From assembly GCA_036821485.1 (NCBI GenBank), contig DAISJM010000009.1, forward strand, positions 1 through 64,000: a DNA stretch of 64,000 nucleotides, written 5' to 3'. Made by a program: the position numbers and the translations under genes. The notes below the pieces were generated by a model that was not told the DNA's origin, searched no databases, and saw only the letters and a program-made list of their open reading frames with translations. How positions within the stretch are numbered: the first letter of the stretch is position 1; every line of letters starts with the position of its first letter. Of this stretch, positions 8,523 through 18,183 are shown piece by piece. The stretch is from DAISJM01 sp036821485 (GTDB lineage Bacteria > Verrucomicrobiota > Kiritimatiellia > CAIQIC01 > JAGNIJ01).

Positions 8523-9446
8523 TTCGCCGGCCTTCATCGGATGGCCGCACAGGTAGGCACCGCCCGCCATGGGCTTCTTCCCTTCGGGCTGCACCTCAAG
8601 AAGGCGTATCGCTTTCTCGCCGCAGGCCACCAGAGGACCCATGACATCGCTCCCCAGCACTTCACCCGGCCGCCCCCTGCCTTCCTCGACTTTCGTGCGC
8701 ATGATCCGAAGAAAATGACCTGAACCCTCCGGCACCTCACAATAGGTGCCCGGCCAAGGGACAAAACCGCGAACCCGGTTGTGAATCTCCGCGGCCGCCC
8801 GGGTCCAGATGATCCGACCGTCCTGCTTCCGAAGCTTGGGGGCCAGGACAACACGCGATTCGTCCTGCGGCGTCCTGCGTATCCGCCCGGCACGAATGTC
8901 CATCAGCACGCGAAGCAGCAACGTCGCACCCAACTCGGCCATCAACGGTTCCAGCGTCGCGGCCGTGTGCTCGTCGTGAATCGGAATTTTTTCCTGCAGG
9001 ATAATGTCGCCCGCATCCATCCGCTCATTCAGATACATGATCGTCAGACCCGTCTCCGTGTCGCCATTGGCCACGGCCCAGGCTATAGGCGCCGCACCCC
9101 GGTACTTCGGCAAAAGCGAGGGATGAATGTTGATGGACCCCAAGGGTGGAACAGCCAACAACGCAGGTTTGAGCAACTGACCGAAGTCCGCGACTACGAA
9201 AAGATCCGGTTTCCACGACGCAATCTGTTCAACAACATCCGGGGCACTCACCTTCTCCGGCATCAGGATGGGAATATCACGTTGACCCACGAAGGCGCGA
9301 ACTGGACAGGGAGCCAAATGTTGTCGCCGGCCGCTTGGACGGTCCGGTTGCGTGACGAGCCCCACCACCTCGTCCTGCTTCTGTTCCAGCAGCGCGCGCA
9401 GCGCCGGACACGCCAGCCTGCCCGAACCCATGAAGGCAATGCGCAT
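8511..9446 (-). CDS. fmt: Methionyl-tRNA formyltransferase (311 aa)
   Basis: Transfers a formyl group from 10-formyl-tetrahydrofolate to Met-tRNAfMet for translation initiation. The catalytic residues fall at N106, H108 and D144, within SINIHPSLLPKYRGAAP (104-120) and ERMDAGD, the same numbers as in the E. coli enzyme. A C-terminal OB-type domain follows (about 205-311). Start ATG 9446 has AAGGAT upstream; the open frame extends 11 codons further without support. No def gene lies beside it, unlike the usual def-fmt pair. The 3' end overlaps the convergent secreted-protein gene by 12 bases. Confidence 0.95.
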   Translation of the reverse strand: MRIAFMGSGRLACPALRALLEQKQDEVVGLVTQPDRPSGRRQHLAPCPVRAFVGQRDIPILMPEKVSAPDVVEQIASWKPDLFVVADFGQLLKPALLAVPPLGSINIHPSLLPKYRGAAPIAWAVANGDTETGLTIMYLNERMDAGDIILQEKIPIHDEHTAATLEPLMAELGATLLLRVLMDIRAGRIRRTPQDESRVVLAPKLRKQDGRIIWTRAAAEIHNRVRGFVPWPGTYCEVPEGSGHFLRIMRTKVEEGRGRPGEVLGSDVMGPLVACGEKAIRLLEVQPEGKKPMAGGAYLCGHPMKAGELLG

Positions 9447-9589
9447 GATGATCCTTCCCTCTTCCAGCCAACGCGCCACATCTTAACCATCCAGAACGCT
9501 AAACCCAATCAGGATTTGTTTGCGTCACGAGTCCACGCTCGACGCCACGCCGGTAGATTGCTAGTGTTTTTCATTAATGGGGGTTGCCC

Positions 9590-10798
9590 ATGCTGGCTCG
9601 CTCGATAAAACAGAAGACGCAGGAAATCATCGAGTCCTTCCATGCCAACCGACTGCAGGTGCCGGAAACCATTGTCTTTGGCAGGAACAAGTTGGACTCC
9701 TTGGGCGAGCTCGCCTTCCCCTTGGCCTGGGGTCAAAAGGCCTTGGTGATCACCGGGGTCCGCTCCGCTCGTCACTCCGGCCTACTGGATCGACTCACCA
9801 CACTTCTCAACCGCTACACCATCAGCAGCGTGCCCTTCTCGGAGGTCGGTCGCGAGCCCACCTGCGCCATCGTCGATAGTGCCGCCGCACTGGCTCGCGA
9901 AGTCAAACCGCGTATTATCATCAGCGTGGGTGGCGGAAGCGTAATCGACTGCGGCAAGGCCATCGCGGCGCTCGCCGTAAACCACGGCTTCGTGGAGGAT
10001 TATCTCGAGGGCGTGGGCAAGAATCTGCCCGTGGCCAACCGGCCCCTGCCCCACATCGCCATACCAACCGTGGCCGGCACCGGGGCGGAGATGACAAAGA
10101 ACGCCGTCATCACTTCAACGGAGAAGGGCTACAAGAAGAGCATGCGGGCCGACTCCATGATCCCGACGATTGCATTGATCGATCCCACCCTCACACTGGG
10201 CGTGCCCCCGCACATTGTCGCCTCGGGCGGCATGGACGCCATCGCCCAATTGATCGAGCCCTGCATTTCAACGCGACGCCGCAAGGAAACCACGCTGTTG
10301 GCCCTGGACGGCCTGCGCTACGCGCGTCAGTCCCTAGCCCTTTGCTACGAAGATCCGAACAATGTGCCCGCGAGGGAACACATGTGCATGGTCAGCATGA
10401 TCAGCGGTGCCTGCCTGGCTAACTCGGGGTTGGCCATGGCCCATGGCATTGCCGCTGCACTGGGCGCGCTGTTTGATGTTCCTCACGGCTTGGCCTGCGG
10501 CCTTCTGCTACCCCATTCACTGCGCTATAACCGCAAGGCCTGTGAGGGTGAACTGGCAACCGCCTTGGCCGCCTTCCTCAATCAGGACAGACCGACAGGC
10601 GACACCATCGACGACGGTATTGCAGCGCTGGAAGGCCTCAATCAGTGGTTACAGATTCCGCAGGACTTGAAGTATCTGGGCCTCAGCGAATCCGACCTGC
10701 AGCGGCTCGCCGAGGCCTCCCTGGGAAGCAGCATGTCGGGCAATCCCGTGCCGATGACCCCGGAATCCACCCTCGCCTTTCTCAAGACGCTCGTGTAG
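9590..10798 (+). CDS. Iron-containing alcohol dehydrogenase (402 aa)
   Basis: Group III (Fe-ADH) NAD(P)-dependent dehydrogenase. The nucleotide motif VGGGSVIDCGKAIAAL is near residue 113, PTVAGTGAEMTKNAVITS near 160, and metal-binding histidines lie in MAHGIAAALGALFDVPHG (about 283-300). Start ATG 9590 follows GGGGG; a TTG at 9584 is in frame. Substrate cannot be told from sequence: butanol, 1,3-propanediol, lactaldehyde and phosphonate-type dehydrogenases all share this fold. It is monocistronic between divergent fmt and convergent rng, and ends in TAG, showing that TAG acts as a normal stop here. Confidence 0.9.
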   Translation: MLARSIKQKTQEIIESFHANRLQVPETIVFGRNKLDSLGELAFPLAWGQKALVITGVRSARHSGLLDRLTTLLNRYTISSVPFSEVGREPTCAIVDSAAALAREVKPRIIISVGGGSVIDCGKAIAALAVNHGFVEDYLEGVGKNLPVANRPLPHIAIPTVAGTGAEMTKNAVITSTEKGYKKSMRADSMIPTIALIDPTLTLGVPPHIVASGGMDAIAQLIEPCISTRRRKETTLLALDGLRYARQSLALCYEDPNNVPAREHMCMVSMISGACLANSGLAMAHGIAAALGALFDVPHGLACGLLLPHSLRYNRKACEGELATALAAFLNQDRPTGDTIDDGIAALEGLNQWLQIPQDLKYLGLSESDLQRLAEASLGSSMSGNPVPMTPESTLAFLKTLV

Positions 10799-10843
10799 GG
10801 CCGCGGATAACAGTGCCGCAGCCCCACAGCTGAATCTCTGACC

Positions 10844-12415
10844 CTACTTCTCCACGTTGGAGTAGAGTTCCTCGCCCGTTTCGGCATGCGTGATGGTGAA
10901 CTCTTCCATGTGGCGGCCGGCCTCCGCAACAAACGTCAGCCGCGTGGCATACCGCCGCTCCATCTCAATCAACGTGGATTCATCTTCCGTACGCAGGCGT
11001 TCCATAACCACCGGATTCACGGTGATCTTGACCGGCAACGGCTGCTTGTCTGTACGGTGCCGCCGCATGACTTCGGAAATGTGCCGCTGAATCTCCACGC
11101 TCATGCTGAGCGTGGACTTCACCTTGCCGCGCCCTTGGCAGTAAGGGCAATCCATGTAATTACTGGCACGAATGCTCTCTTCCATGCGCTGCCGTGTCAT
11201 TTCCAGCAAACCGAGTTGCGAGATCGACAGCACATTGGTGCGAGCCTTGTCGTTCCTGAGGGCATCGCGCAACGTCTTGTAGACGTTGTTCTGATGCTTC
11301 TTCTGCTTCATGTCGATGAAGTCGATGACAACAAGACCGCCGACGTTGCGGAGCCGCAGTTGCCGGGCCACTTCGTCGGCAGCTTCCAGGTTGACCTGGT
11401 AGATGGACTCTTCCTGCGATGACCCGCCCTTGTGCCGGCCCGTGTTGACGTCGATCGCAACCAGCGCCTCGGTTTCGTCAAACACGATATACCCGCCGGA
11501 TTTGAGCCAGACCTTGCGGCGAAACGCATTCTCCAACTGCCGCTCCACCTCGAAATGCTCGAAGATCGGGGCCTCGCCGTCATACATCTTGATCTTGTTT
11601 CGCACGCGCCGCGAGATCTTCGAAACAAGCGCCTTCACACGCTCGTAGGCCTCGCGGGAATCGATCACGATCCGGTCAATATCGTCCGTCAACGAATCCC
11701 GAACCACGCGTTCAACCAGATCGGGTTCCTCGTAGAGGCGGCACGGCGCCGGCTTTTCGCGAATGCCCAGTTCGATCTCTTTCCAGGTTTCGAGCAGCGC
11801 GCGCACATCGCGCACGAAACTGACCTTGCGCGCACCCGCACCTGCGGTGCGCACGATGAGCCCAATGCCCTCAAGGACCGGCAATCGCGCCAGGACCTTC
11901 TTCAGGCGAAGCCTTTCCTTGGCATCCTCAATCTTGCGCGATACACCCTTGAGATTCGTGCCGGGCATCATCACCAAGTAGCGACCCGGAATGCTCAGGT
12001 TGGCCGTCACGCGAGGACCCTTGGTTCCTATGGCAGCCTTGGTCACCTGCACCACGATCTCCGAACCAATCGGGAACCGTTTGGCCATCTCGCCGGGCGA
12101 GAAACGTTTCTGGCGGCCGGAGCGGGCACGCTGAACGCCTTCTTCGGCCTCAAGTCGCGCCGCGTCCTCTGGAATCATATCCCAGTAATGCACAAAGGCA
12201 TTCTTCTTCATTCCAATGTCGATGAACGCAGCCTGCAGACCGTCCTCCAGGTTCTGGATTTTCCCCTTGAAGACGCTGCCGACAATGCGATCTTCGCTCG
12301 GGCGCTCGATGTAGAACTCCTCAAGTTTCCCGTCCTCCATCACGGCGGCCCGGGTTTCGAGGGTCTCATCGTTGATGATGATTTCCTTGCGAATCTTTTT
12401 TCCAATTCCAAACAT
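10844..12415 (-). CDS. rng: Ribonuclease G/E family endoribonuclease (524 aa)
   Basis: Single-strand-specific endoribonuclease for rRNA maturation and mRNA turnover. It has an S1-type RNA-binding region (GSVFKGKIQNLEDGLQAAFI, about 47-66) with an insertion, the catalytic core with VVIDFIDMK (two magnesium-binding aspartates), and the zinc-link CPYCQGRGK near the C-terminus. There is no long C-terminal scaffold, so RNase G fits better than RNase E. Start ATG 12415 (MFGIGKKIRKEIIIND) has GGGAG upstream; the open frame extends 23 codons further. It is the last gene of the mre operon, as in many Gram-negative bacteria, 31 bases after rodA. Confidence 0.95.
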   Translation of the reverse strand: MFGIGKKIRKEIIINDETLETRAAVMEDGKLEEFYIERPSEDRIVGSVFKGKIQNLEDGLQAAFIDIGMKKNAFVHYWDMIPEDAARLEAEEGVQRARSGRQKRFSPGEMAKRFPIGSEIVVQVTKAAIGTKGPRVTANLSIPGRYLVMMPGTNLKGVSRKIEDAKERLRLKKVLARLPVLEGIGLIVRTAGAGARKVSFVRDVRALLETWKEIELGIREKPAPCRLYEEPDLVERVVRDSLTDDIDRIVIDSREAYERVKALVSKISRRVRNKIKMYDGEAPIFEHFEVERQLENAFRRKVWLKSGGYIVFDETEALVAIDVNTGRHKGGSSQEESIYQVNLEAADEVARQLRLRNVGGLVVIDFIDMKQKKHQNNVYKTLRDALRNDKARTNVLSISQLGLLEMTRQRMEESIRASNYMDCPYCQGRGKVKSTLSMSVEIQRHISEVMRRHRTDKQPLPVKITVNPVVMERLRTEDESTLIEMERRYATRLTFVAEAGRHMEEFTITHAETGEELYSNVEK

Positions 12416-12446
12416 TTTCAGATACTCCCACATAGGCTTTTGCACC

Positions 12447-13559
12447 TCATTGCTGATAACGGCGTACGTAGACGCTCTGCACAATGCCCAATCCCATCAT
12501 CGTGCTGACCATAAACGACCCGCCATAACTGATCAGCGGTAGCGGCAGGCCGGTGATCGGCAATAGGCCGATCGTCATCGCGATATTCACGAACACGTGG
12601 CAGAACACGAGACCGGTGACCCCGGCCGCCAGCAGGCGGCCAAGTTTGTCCCGCGCGGCCAGCGCCGCACGGATTCCCGTCGACAACAGCATGGCATACA
12701 GTGCCAGCAGCATCACCGACCCCACGAACCCCACCTCCTCCGCGATCACCGAGTAGATGAAGTCCGTCGGAGCAACCGTGCGCGGCAGGAAGCCGAGCAC
12801 GTTCTGCGTCCCCTTCAGGTAACCCTTCCCCGAAAAACCGCCCGAACCCACCGCGATCTCGGACTGGATCTTGTTCCAGCCGGATCCCAGCGGGTCGCGC
12901 CCGGGGTCAAAGAACACGAGGATTCTTTCCTTCTGGTAATCCCCAAGACCGAACCAGCCGACCGGCATAAGCAACACGCCGATCAGGACCAGAATGCCCA
13001 GGTATTTCAGGGGCACCCCGGCTGCGTACATCATAATAAAGGCCAGCGGCAACAACATTGACGCCGACCCCAAGTCAGGCTCTTTCAGAATCAATACGAA
13101 CGGCACTCCCATGAGCAACAGGGTCTGAACCACGCACTTCGGTTCGCGCACATCCCGACCCGGCCGGCCCAGAAATCGGGCCAGCAAAACCAACGTAGCC
13201 AACTTGCCGAATTCCGACGGTTGAATCTGCACGCCAAACAGGTTCAGCCATCGATAGGCACCGTACACCTTCTTGCCAAATAACAAGACCAGCACGAGGA
13301 GGATGATCCCCAAGGCATACAACCACCACGCGGCATCACGAAGACGGCGGTAGTCAATGAAGGCAAAGACAAGGAACAATCCCAACCCGATCACGGCCCA
13401 CACGATTTGCTTCTGGTAGAAGTCCGCCATCGCCGTGCCATCGCTGCGATACGATGCGCTGAAGATGAAGGCCGTGCCCACCAGCAGCAACGCTATGATG
13501 GACAACACCATCCACCAATCCATCCGCTTCAGCACATGTTGCAGGGCGTCAAGGTTCAT
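12447..13559 (-). CDS. rodA: Rod shape-determining SEDS glycosyltransferase RodA (370 aa)
   Basis: Polytopic SEDS protein that polymerises lipid II for side-wall growth together with PBP2. About ten hydrophobic segments are visible, with family motifs YRWLNLFGVQIQPSEFGKL (about 95-113), LKEPDLGSA and ITGLPLPLISYGGSF near the end. Start ATG 13559-13557 overlaps the mrdA stop as TGATG, so translation is coupled; a GTG one codon earlier is also possible. It is distinguished from the window's second SEDS gene (ftsW, 49.7 kb) by its place in the mre operon. Confidence 0.95.
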   Translation of the reverse strand: MNLDALQHVLKRMDWWMVLSIIALLLVGTAFIFSASYRSDGTAMADFYQKQIVWAVIGLGLFLVFAFIDYRRLRDAAWWLYALGIILLVLVLLFGKKVYGAYRWLNLFGVQIQPSEFGKLATLVLLARFLGRPGRDVREPKCVVQTLLLMGVPFVLILKEPDLGSASMLLPLAFIMMYAAGVPLKYLGILVLIGVLLMPVGWFGLGDYQKERILVFFDPGRDPLGSGWNKIQSEIAVGSGGFSGKGYLKGTQNVLGFLPRTVAPTDFIYSVIAEEVGFVGSVMLLALYAMLLSTGIRAALAARDKLGRLLAAGVTGLVFCHVFVNIAMTIGLLPITGLPLPLISYGGSFMVSTMMGLGIVQSVYVRRYQQ

Positions 13560-15382
13560 CACCCCTGCCCTCCCGCGGCATCCGTCGGGTGGAAGATGGC
13601 GCTCATGACCTGCTTCATCTTCGGCGCCGCCGTGGTTCCGCCCGTGACGGCTTCTTCAACCAACAAGACCACCGCGTAGCGCGGGTTGTCGTATGGCGCA
13701 AAGGCAATCATCCACCCGTACTTCTTACCCGAACCCTTCACCCCGTATTCTGCTGTGCCGGTCTTACCCGCAAACTCCACACCGGGAATCGCCGCCAGCC
13801 GCCCCGTGCCGCGAGGCGACATGACCACATCGCGCATGCCTTCCCGCACCGTGCGCACCGAGGTCGGCGACCAGTTCATCTCGTTGACAATCTGGGGAGG
13901 AATGGGACGGAATGAATCCTTATCGTTGTCGCGGATGCCCTGCACAATCCTGGGCTTGTAGAGATGTCCGCCGTTTGCAAGCGTCGCCGTCACCAGCGCC
14001 AACTGGAGCGGCGTTACCGTGAGTGCGCCCTGCCCGATGGAGAGGTTGCAGGTGTCACCATCCCGCCATCCATCCCGATATACACGTCGCTTCCACGCAT
14101 CGTCCGGCAAAAGGCCCGATGCCTCATAATCCAGCGCAATGTCCGTCTTCTGCCCGAGCCCCAACGCCGCAGCGGTATGATAGATCGCGTCGTATCCACT
14201 CTGCAGGCCGAGCCGGAAGAAGTAGACGTTGCACGAATGCTCAAGCGCCTGCTGCATGGTCAACGTCCCGTGCCCCGGATGGTACCAACACTGGAAACGC
14301 GCATTGCCGAGCATGAAGTAGCCCGGACAGTTGAACGTCGTCTGAGGGGTGGCCTTGTGATTCTCAAGCGCAGCCATGGCCACGACAGCCTTAAAGGTGC
14401 TCCCCGGCGCATACGCACCCGCCACGGCACGGTTGAGCAAAGGCTTCTCATTGTTTTCGATCAGCGTTTTCCACACATCCGCCGGGATCGCCGGCACAAA
14501 TAGATTCGGATCGAAGCCGGGCAGGCTGACCATCGCCAACACGTCGCCGTTCGAGGGATCGATCACCACCGCCGCACCGCGAACATCCCCCATGGCCCGC
14601 TCGACGGCCTTCTGGATATTCATGTCGAGCGTCAACACCACGTCACGGCCATTCTTGGGTTCTCGCGACGCAAGATCATCGTGCCGGAACCCGGACACGT
14701 CCACCCGAACCAGGCGTCCACCCGGCTCCCCGCGCAACACCCCGTCAAAGGCCTTCTCGATGCCCGAACGCCCCGCCATTTCCGGCAGGTAGTAATGGTA
14801 TGGCTCCGCCTCGTCGTCCGGCGGGTCCGCCCGACCCACATAGCCAAGCACATGGCAGGCAGAGGAGGCCTCGGGATATTCACGCACCGCCTCGATATAA
14901 ACGTCGACGCCCGGTGTGCCGGACGCCAGTTCGGACAGTCTTGCCATGGAGCGCTCATCCACATCGCGCCATGCCAACAACGGCAACGGAAGCCGCTTGC
15001 GGATGTGCGTCCTGATGTCCTCCGTCGTCACTTGACGCGGCACCCCCAGCACTTTCGACATCTCGTCGATCAACTCATCCACCTTGTTGATCGTTCGAAC
15101 CCAACGACCCGGCTGCCGGAGTTCCTCGAGGTAGATCGCCACGCAGTAGCTGGGCCGGTTATCCGCGACACAGACCTTGTTGCGATCAAAGATGCGTCCA
15201 CGCATACCGGGCAGACGAACCCGGCGCACACTCTGCCGCGTCAGGTCGCGCTGATACGCCTTGCCGTGCGATACTTGCATGCGCCAGAGCGCGGCGATCA
15301 GAACACCGAACGCCAGGAGCATGAGGACAAGCATCAGGCGTATCCGGAGGTGCTCCTCATCAAGTATGTGCCGGATCGCCAT
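13559..15382 (-). CDS. mrdA: Penicillin-binding protein 2, elongation transpeptidase (607 aa)
   Basis: Class B PBP that cross-links peptidoglycan in the elongasome. One N-terminal membrane anchor (RIRLMLVLMLLAFGVLIAAL, about 13-32), a pedestal domain, then the transpeptidase domain with active serine motif GSTFK, the SxN motif as SCN (EHSCNVYF) and KTGT (FAGKTGTAEYG). Start ATG 15382-15380 overlaps the mreD stop as TGATG, and its stop overlaps the rodA start, giving a tightly coupled mreD-mrdA-rodA block. The length is typical of PBP2. Confidence 0.96.
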   Translation of the reverse strand: MAIRHILDEEHLRIRLMLVLMLLAFGVLIAALWRMQVSHGKAYQRDLTRQSVRRVRLPGMRGRIFDRNKVCVADNRPSYCVAIYLEELRQPGRWVRTINKVDELIDEMSKVLGVPRQVTTEDIRTHIRKRLPLPLLAWRDVDERSMARLSELASGTPGVDVYIEAVREYPEASSACHVLGYVGRADPPDDEAEPYHYYLPEMAGRSGIEKAFDGVLRGEPGGRLVRVDVSGFRHDDLASREPKNGRDVVLTLDMNIQKAVERAMGDVRGAAVVIDPSNGDVLAMVSLPGFDPNLFVPAIPADVWKTLIENNEKPLLNRAVAGAYAPGSTFKAVVAMAALENHKATPQTTFNCPGYFMLGNARFQCWYHPGHGTLTMQQALEHSCNVYFFRLGLQSGYDAIYHTAAALGLGQKTDIALDYEASGLLPDDAWKRRVYRDGWRDGDTCNLSIGQGALTVTPLQLALVTATLANGGHLYKPRIVQGIRDNDKDSFRPIPPQIVNEMNWSPTSVRTVREGMRDVVMSPRGTGRLAAIPGVEFAGKTGTAEYGVKGSGKKYGWMIAFAPYDNPRYAVVLLVEEAVTGGTTAAPKMKQVMSAIFHPTDAAGGQG

Positions 15383-15885
15383 CAGGTTCTCTGAGCCTCC
15401 ACATTGCCCAACATTCGATCCAGCGCCGCAAGGAGTTCACACTCAAGAGGAACAATGATGGCGCCCAGCACGACGGAACCCACCGTCTTAAGCACCACCC
15501 ATGAGGCTCGCGCCGCGACGAGATCCTCCTGGGCCAGCAAACCGTACAACCCCAGCGTGACCGCGCCGGCACCCAGCGCGCCAAATAGCATACGCGTAAA
15601 CAACTCATGCACAAAAACCGCATCCCTAAAGCGCTCCACGATCAACCCGACCACGCAGAAGACAAACGATGAGTAACCGAGGGGCGAAAGGCTGAGGGCA
15701 TCCTGAAGCAGGCCCGCCAGCACGGCTGCCTGCAGCATCATCGGACGCGTGTGCGCCAACCCATAGTAAAGCACGATGCCCAACAGTACCGGCCCCTGCG
15801 CCTGACCCAGCCACGTCGGCGCGGGCAAGGCTGCCTGCAACACCGCGCCAAATACGACGACGAACCACATCAGCAGGGTGGTCAT
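15382..15885 (-). CDS. mreD: Rod shape-determining protein MreD (167 aa)
   Basis: Small inner-membrane partner of MreC and RodA. About five hydrophobic segments (for example MWFVVVFGAVLQAALPAP at the start and FTRMLFGALGAGAVTLGLYG in the middle); MreD sequences diverge strongly, so the identity rests on size, topology and position. Start ATG 15885 overlaps the mreC stop as ATGA; upstream codons of the open frame lie inside mreC and are not used. It is followed by mrdA with a one-base overlap. Confidence 0.88.
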   Translation of the reverse strand: MTTLLMWFVVVFGAVLQAALPAPTWLGQAQGPVLLGIVLYYGLAHTRPMMLQAAVLAGLLQDALSLSPLGYSSFVFCVVGLIVERFRDAVFVHELFTRMLFGALGAGAVTLGLYGLLAQEDLVAARASWVVLKTVGSVVLGAIIVPLECELLAALDRMLGNVEAQRT

Positions 15886-16745
15886 GGCTGCGCCCCCCGC
15901 TTGAACTCCATCTTGCGAAGATACTCGTCGATCGGGTTTTCCTGCTCGGCCAGAACAAACACGTACGTCAACGTTCCCAGATCGGCCTTCGGGATCACAT
16001 CCGCCCACTGGAAGAGTCCCGAATCATCCGCGTGAATACTCTCTACATAGCCAATCAGCAGCCCCTTGGGAAACACACCACCCAACCCCGAAGTCACCAC
16101 CTCATCGCCTACAAACACCGGCGTATTCTTGTTGATGAAATCCATCCTGCAAACCACCTGCCCCGACGCGGTCAATCCCTGGCCCGAGACAACGCCGAAA
16201 GATCCTGTCCGCGCAATGCGCGCCGAAACCTTGCTGCCGCGATCGGAAATCAGGATTACATCGGCGGTTCGCGGCGAGGCTTCCATCGTCCTCCCCGCCA
16301 ACCCATCAGGCGTTATCACGGCCATGTTCGGCTGCACGCCCTCGGCTGAACCACGATTCAGGCGAATCGTCTGCCACCAGCCGGCGATGTCGCGGGCGAT
16401 CACTTCACAGGGAATCAATTGGCGGTTGATCCGGCGCGCAAATTGGAGTTGCTCCCGCAACTCGGTGTTCTCCCTCTCGAGCGAACGCAGGTCGCGCACC
16501 TCGTTGCGGAGCAGAACCAGTTCTGCGGCCATCTTGCGATTCTCGTTGAGAACGCCACTGAGACCACGGACGGAACGGAAAGCTTCCCGTACATCCAGGA
16601 CAAAGCCGGAAACCGTCTCCTGCAGAGGGGCAACCCCCTCGCGCAAGGCGGACTTGATCTGCTGGTGGGCGCCTTTCGGCAAGTTCAACACCACCAACAG
16701 CAAGGCGGCCAATACCGCCCAAACCACGATACTTCTATCTCTCAT
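15882..16745 (-). CDS. mreC: Rod shape-determining protein MreC (287 aa)
   Basis: Bitopic periplasmic scaffold linking cytoplasmic MreB filaments to PBP2. N-terminal membrane segment (IVVWAVLAALLLVVLNLP, about 6-23), a coiled coil (about 63-105, rich in E/R/L heptads), then the beta-rich MreC domain with NRGSAEGVQPNMAVITPDG and FINKNTPVFVGDEVVTSGLG. An AGAGGG ribosome site precedes ATG 16745. It lies 88 bases after mreB, a gap in which no terminator is seen. Confidence 0.94.
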   Translation of the reverse strand: MRDRSIVVWAVLAALLLVVLNLPKGAHQQIKSALREGVAPLQETVSGFVLDVREAFRSVRGLSGVLNENRKMAAELVLLRNEVRDLRSLERENTELREQLQFARRINRQLIPCEVIARDIAGWWQTIRLNRGSAEGVQPNMAVITPDGLAGRTMEASPRTADVILISDRGSKVSARIARTGSFGVVSGQGLTASGQVVCRMDFINKNTPVFVGDEVVTSGLGGVFPKGLLIGYVESIHADDSGLFQWADVIPKADLGTLTYVFVLAEQENPIDEYLRKMEFKRGAQP

Positions 16746-16833
16746 CTACCCTCTAGAGCCCTCAAGAAACCACGGCAATCTTCGATGAGAGGGCCGATGC
16801 GGCAGGACGAGTTTGGACGGACACGGGGTCGCT

Positions 16834-17868
16834 TCAGACGCGAGACCCGGCAGCGGCAACCTTACGGAGGAAATTGAGTTCGTGCAGCACGACACCCGTT
16901 CCTTCCGCAACGGCACTGAGAGGATCCTCGGCCACGTGGACCGGCAGCCCGGTCTGTTCGGCAATCAACTTGTCGACGCCGCGCAGCAAGGCACCACCAC
17001 CGGCAAGCACCAGCCCGCGGTCCACCAGGTCGGAGGACAACTCAGGGGGACAGCGCTCCAGGGTGATTCGAATCGCCTCTACAATAGCCGAGATCGGTTC
17101 CTGGAGCGCCTCACGCACTTCCTCGGAAGTGATCGTGAGCGTTTTCGGCAGACCTGCCACCAAGTCGCGACCTTTGACCTCCATGTTGGTTTCCTCGCCC
17201 ATGGGGTAGGCCGAACCTATGGCTATCTTGATCTCCTCTGCCGTCCTTTCGCCGATCATCAAATTATACACCCGCTTCATGTACTGGACGATGGCCTCGT
17301 CCATCTCGTCACCACCGACACGCACGCTGCGGCTGAGCACGATGCCGGCCAGAGAGATCAGCGCCACCTCGGTGGTACCGCCGCCGATATCAACAATCAT
17401 GTTGCCGGCTGGCTCCTGGACGGGAAGGCCCACGCCAATGGCAGCGGCCATCGGCTCCTCAATCAAATACACCTCTCGCGCGCCGGCATGGGTTGCAGAA
17501 TCCTTGACGGCACGTTTCTCTACCTCCGTGATTCCGCTGGGAACCGACACGATAACACGCGGTCTCACCCACATTCGGCGATTATGCACCTTGCGGATGA
17601 AATAACGCAGCATGGCCTCCGTGATCTCGAAGTCAGCGATGACACCGGCTTTCAAAGGACGGATGGCCACGATGTTACCGGGGGTGCGCCCCAGCATACG
17701 TTTTGCTTCTTCACCAACGGCCAAAACCCGGTTTGTTCCAGCTTGAATGGCTACCACCGAAGGCTCGCGTATGACGATGCCCCGGTCCTTCACGTAAACC
17801 AGTGTGTTGGCCGTACCTAAGTCGATACCTATGTCGTTCGAAAAAAGACCCAAAAAACGATCAAACAT
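16834..17868 (-). CDS. mreB: Rod shape-determining protein MreB (344 aa)
   Basis: Actin-like ATPase that positions the elongation machinery. It has the phosphate-1 motif DIGIDLGTANTLVYV near the N-terminus, the phosphate-2 motif MIVDIGGGTTEVALISL near the middle, and the adenosine motif LVLAGGGALLRG near the C-terminus. Start ATG 17868 (MFDRFLGLFSNDIG) is supported by GGAGGAAA about 7 bases upstream; 20 upstream codons of the frame are not family-like. It is the first gene of the mreBCD-mrdA-rodA-rng operon and implies rod or otherwise non-coccoid shape. Confidence 0.97.
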   Translation of the reverse strand: MFDRFLGLFSNDIGIDLGTANTLVYVKDRGIVIREPSVVAIQAGTNRVLAVGEEAKRMLGRTPGNIVAIRPLKAGVIADFEITEAMLRYFIRKVHNRRMWVRPRVIVSVPSGITEVEKRAVKDSATHAGAREVYLIEEPMAAAIGVGLPVQEPAGNMIVDIGGGTTEVALISLAGIVLSRSVRVGGDEMDEAIVQYMKRVYNLMIGERTAEEIKIAIGSAYPMGEETNMEVKGRDLVAGLPKTLTITSEEVREALQEPISAIVEAIRITLERCPPELSSDLVDRGLVLAGGGALLRGVDKLIAEQTGLPVHVAEDPLSAVAEGTGVVLHELNFLRKVAAAGSRV

Positions 17869-18183
17869 GAAAGGATTTCCTCCGCCCGAAGGCGTTTCAT
17901 CTTTGCAATCGGGCGTACTGTGCGACAACTCCGCTCAAATCGTCAAGCGTTAAAGCAATCAGGACACTATCCAGTCTTTCGGAGTACATCAGGGGGGAGA
18001 GCTGAGGAACCGGGAGGGTAACGGCTTGGCGCACCTTGCGAGGCCGAGAAACCGCCCTGACCTATGGCGGGCCATTGACCACGAACTCAACCTTCAATCC
18101 CGGACGGTCTCGGGCGCGCCTCGCGTCGCAGAAGGACCAAATACTGGTACTTGTCCAGTTTCGGAGGGAATATCAATCCACGC
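17869..18183. other. Intergenic region upstream of mreB
   Basis: No gene found. It holds the mreB leader; a TTGACG hexamer occurs on the minus strand near 17940, but no convincing -10 follows. A short imperfect direct repeat is present: TCCAGTCTTTCGGAG near 17970 and TCCAGTTTCGGAG near 18156. No terminator with a T-tract is seen after the secreted-protein gene that ends at 18184. Confidence 0.5.
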
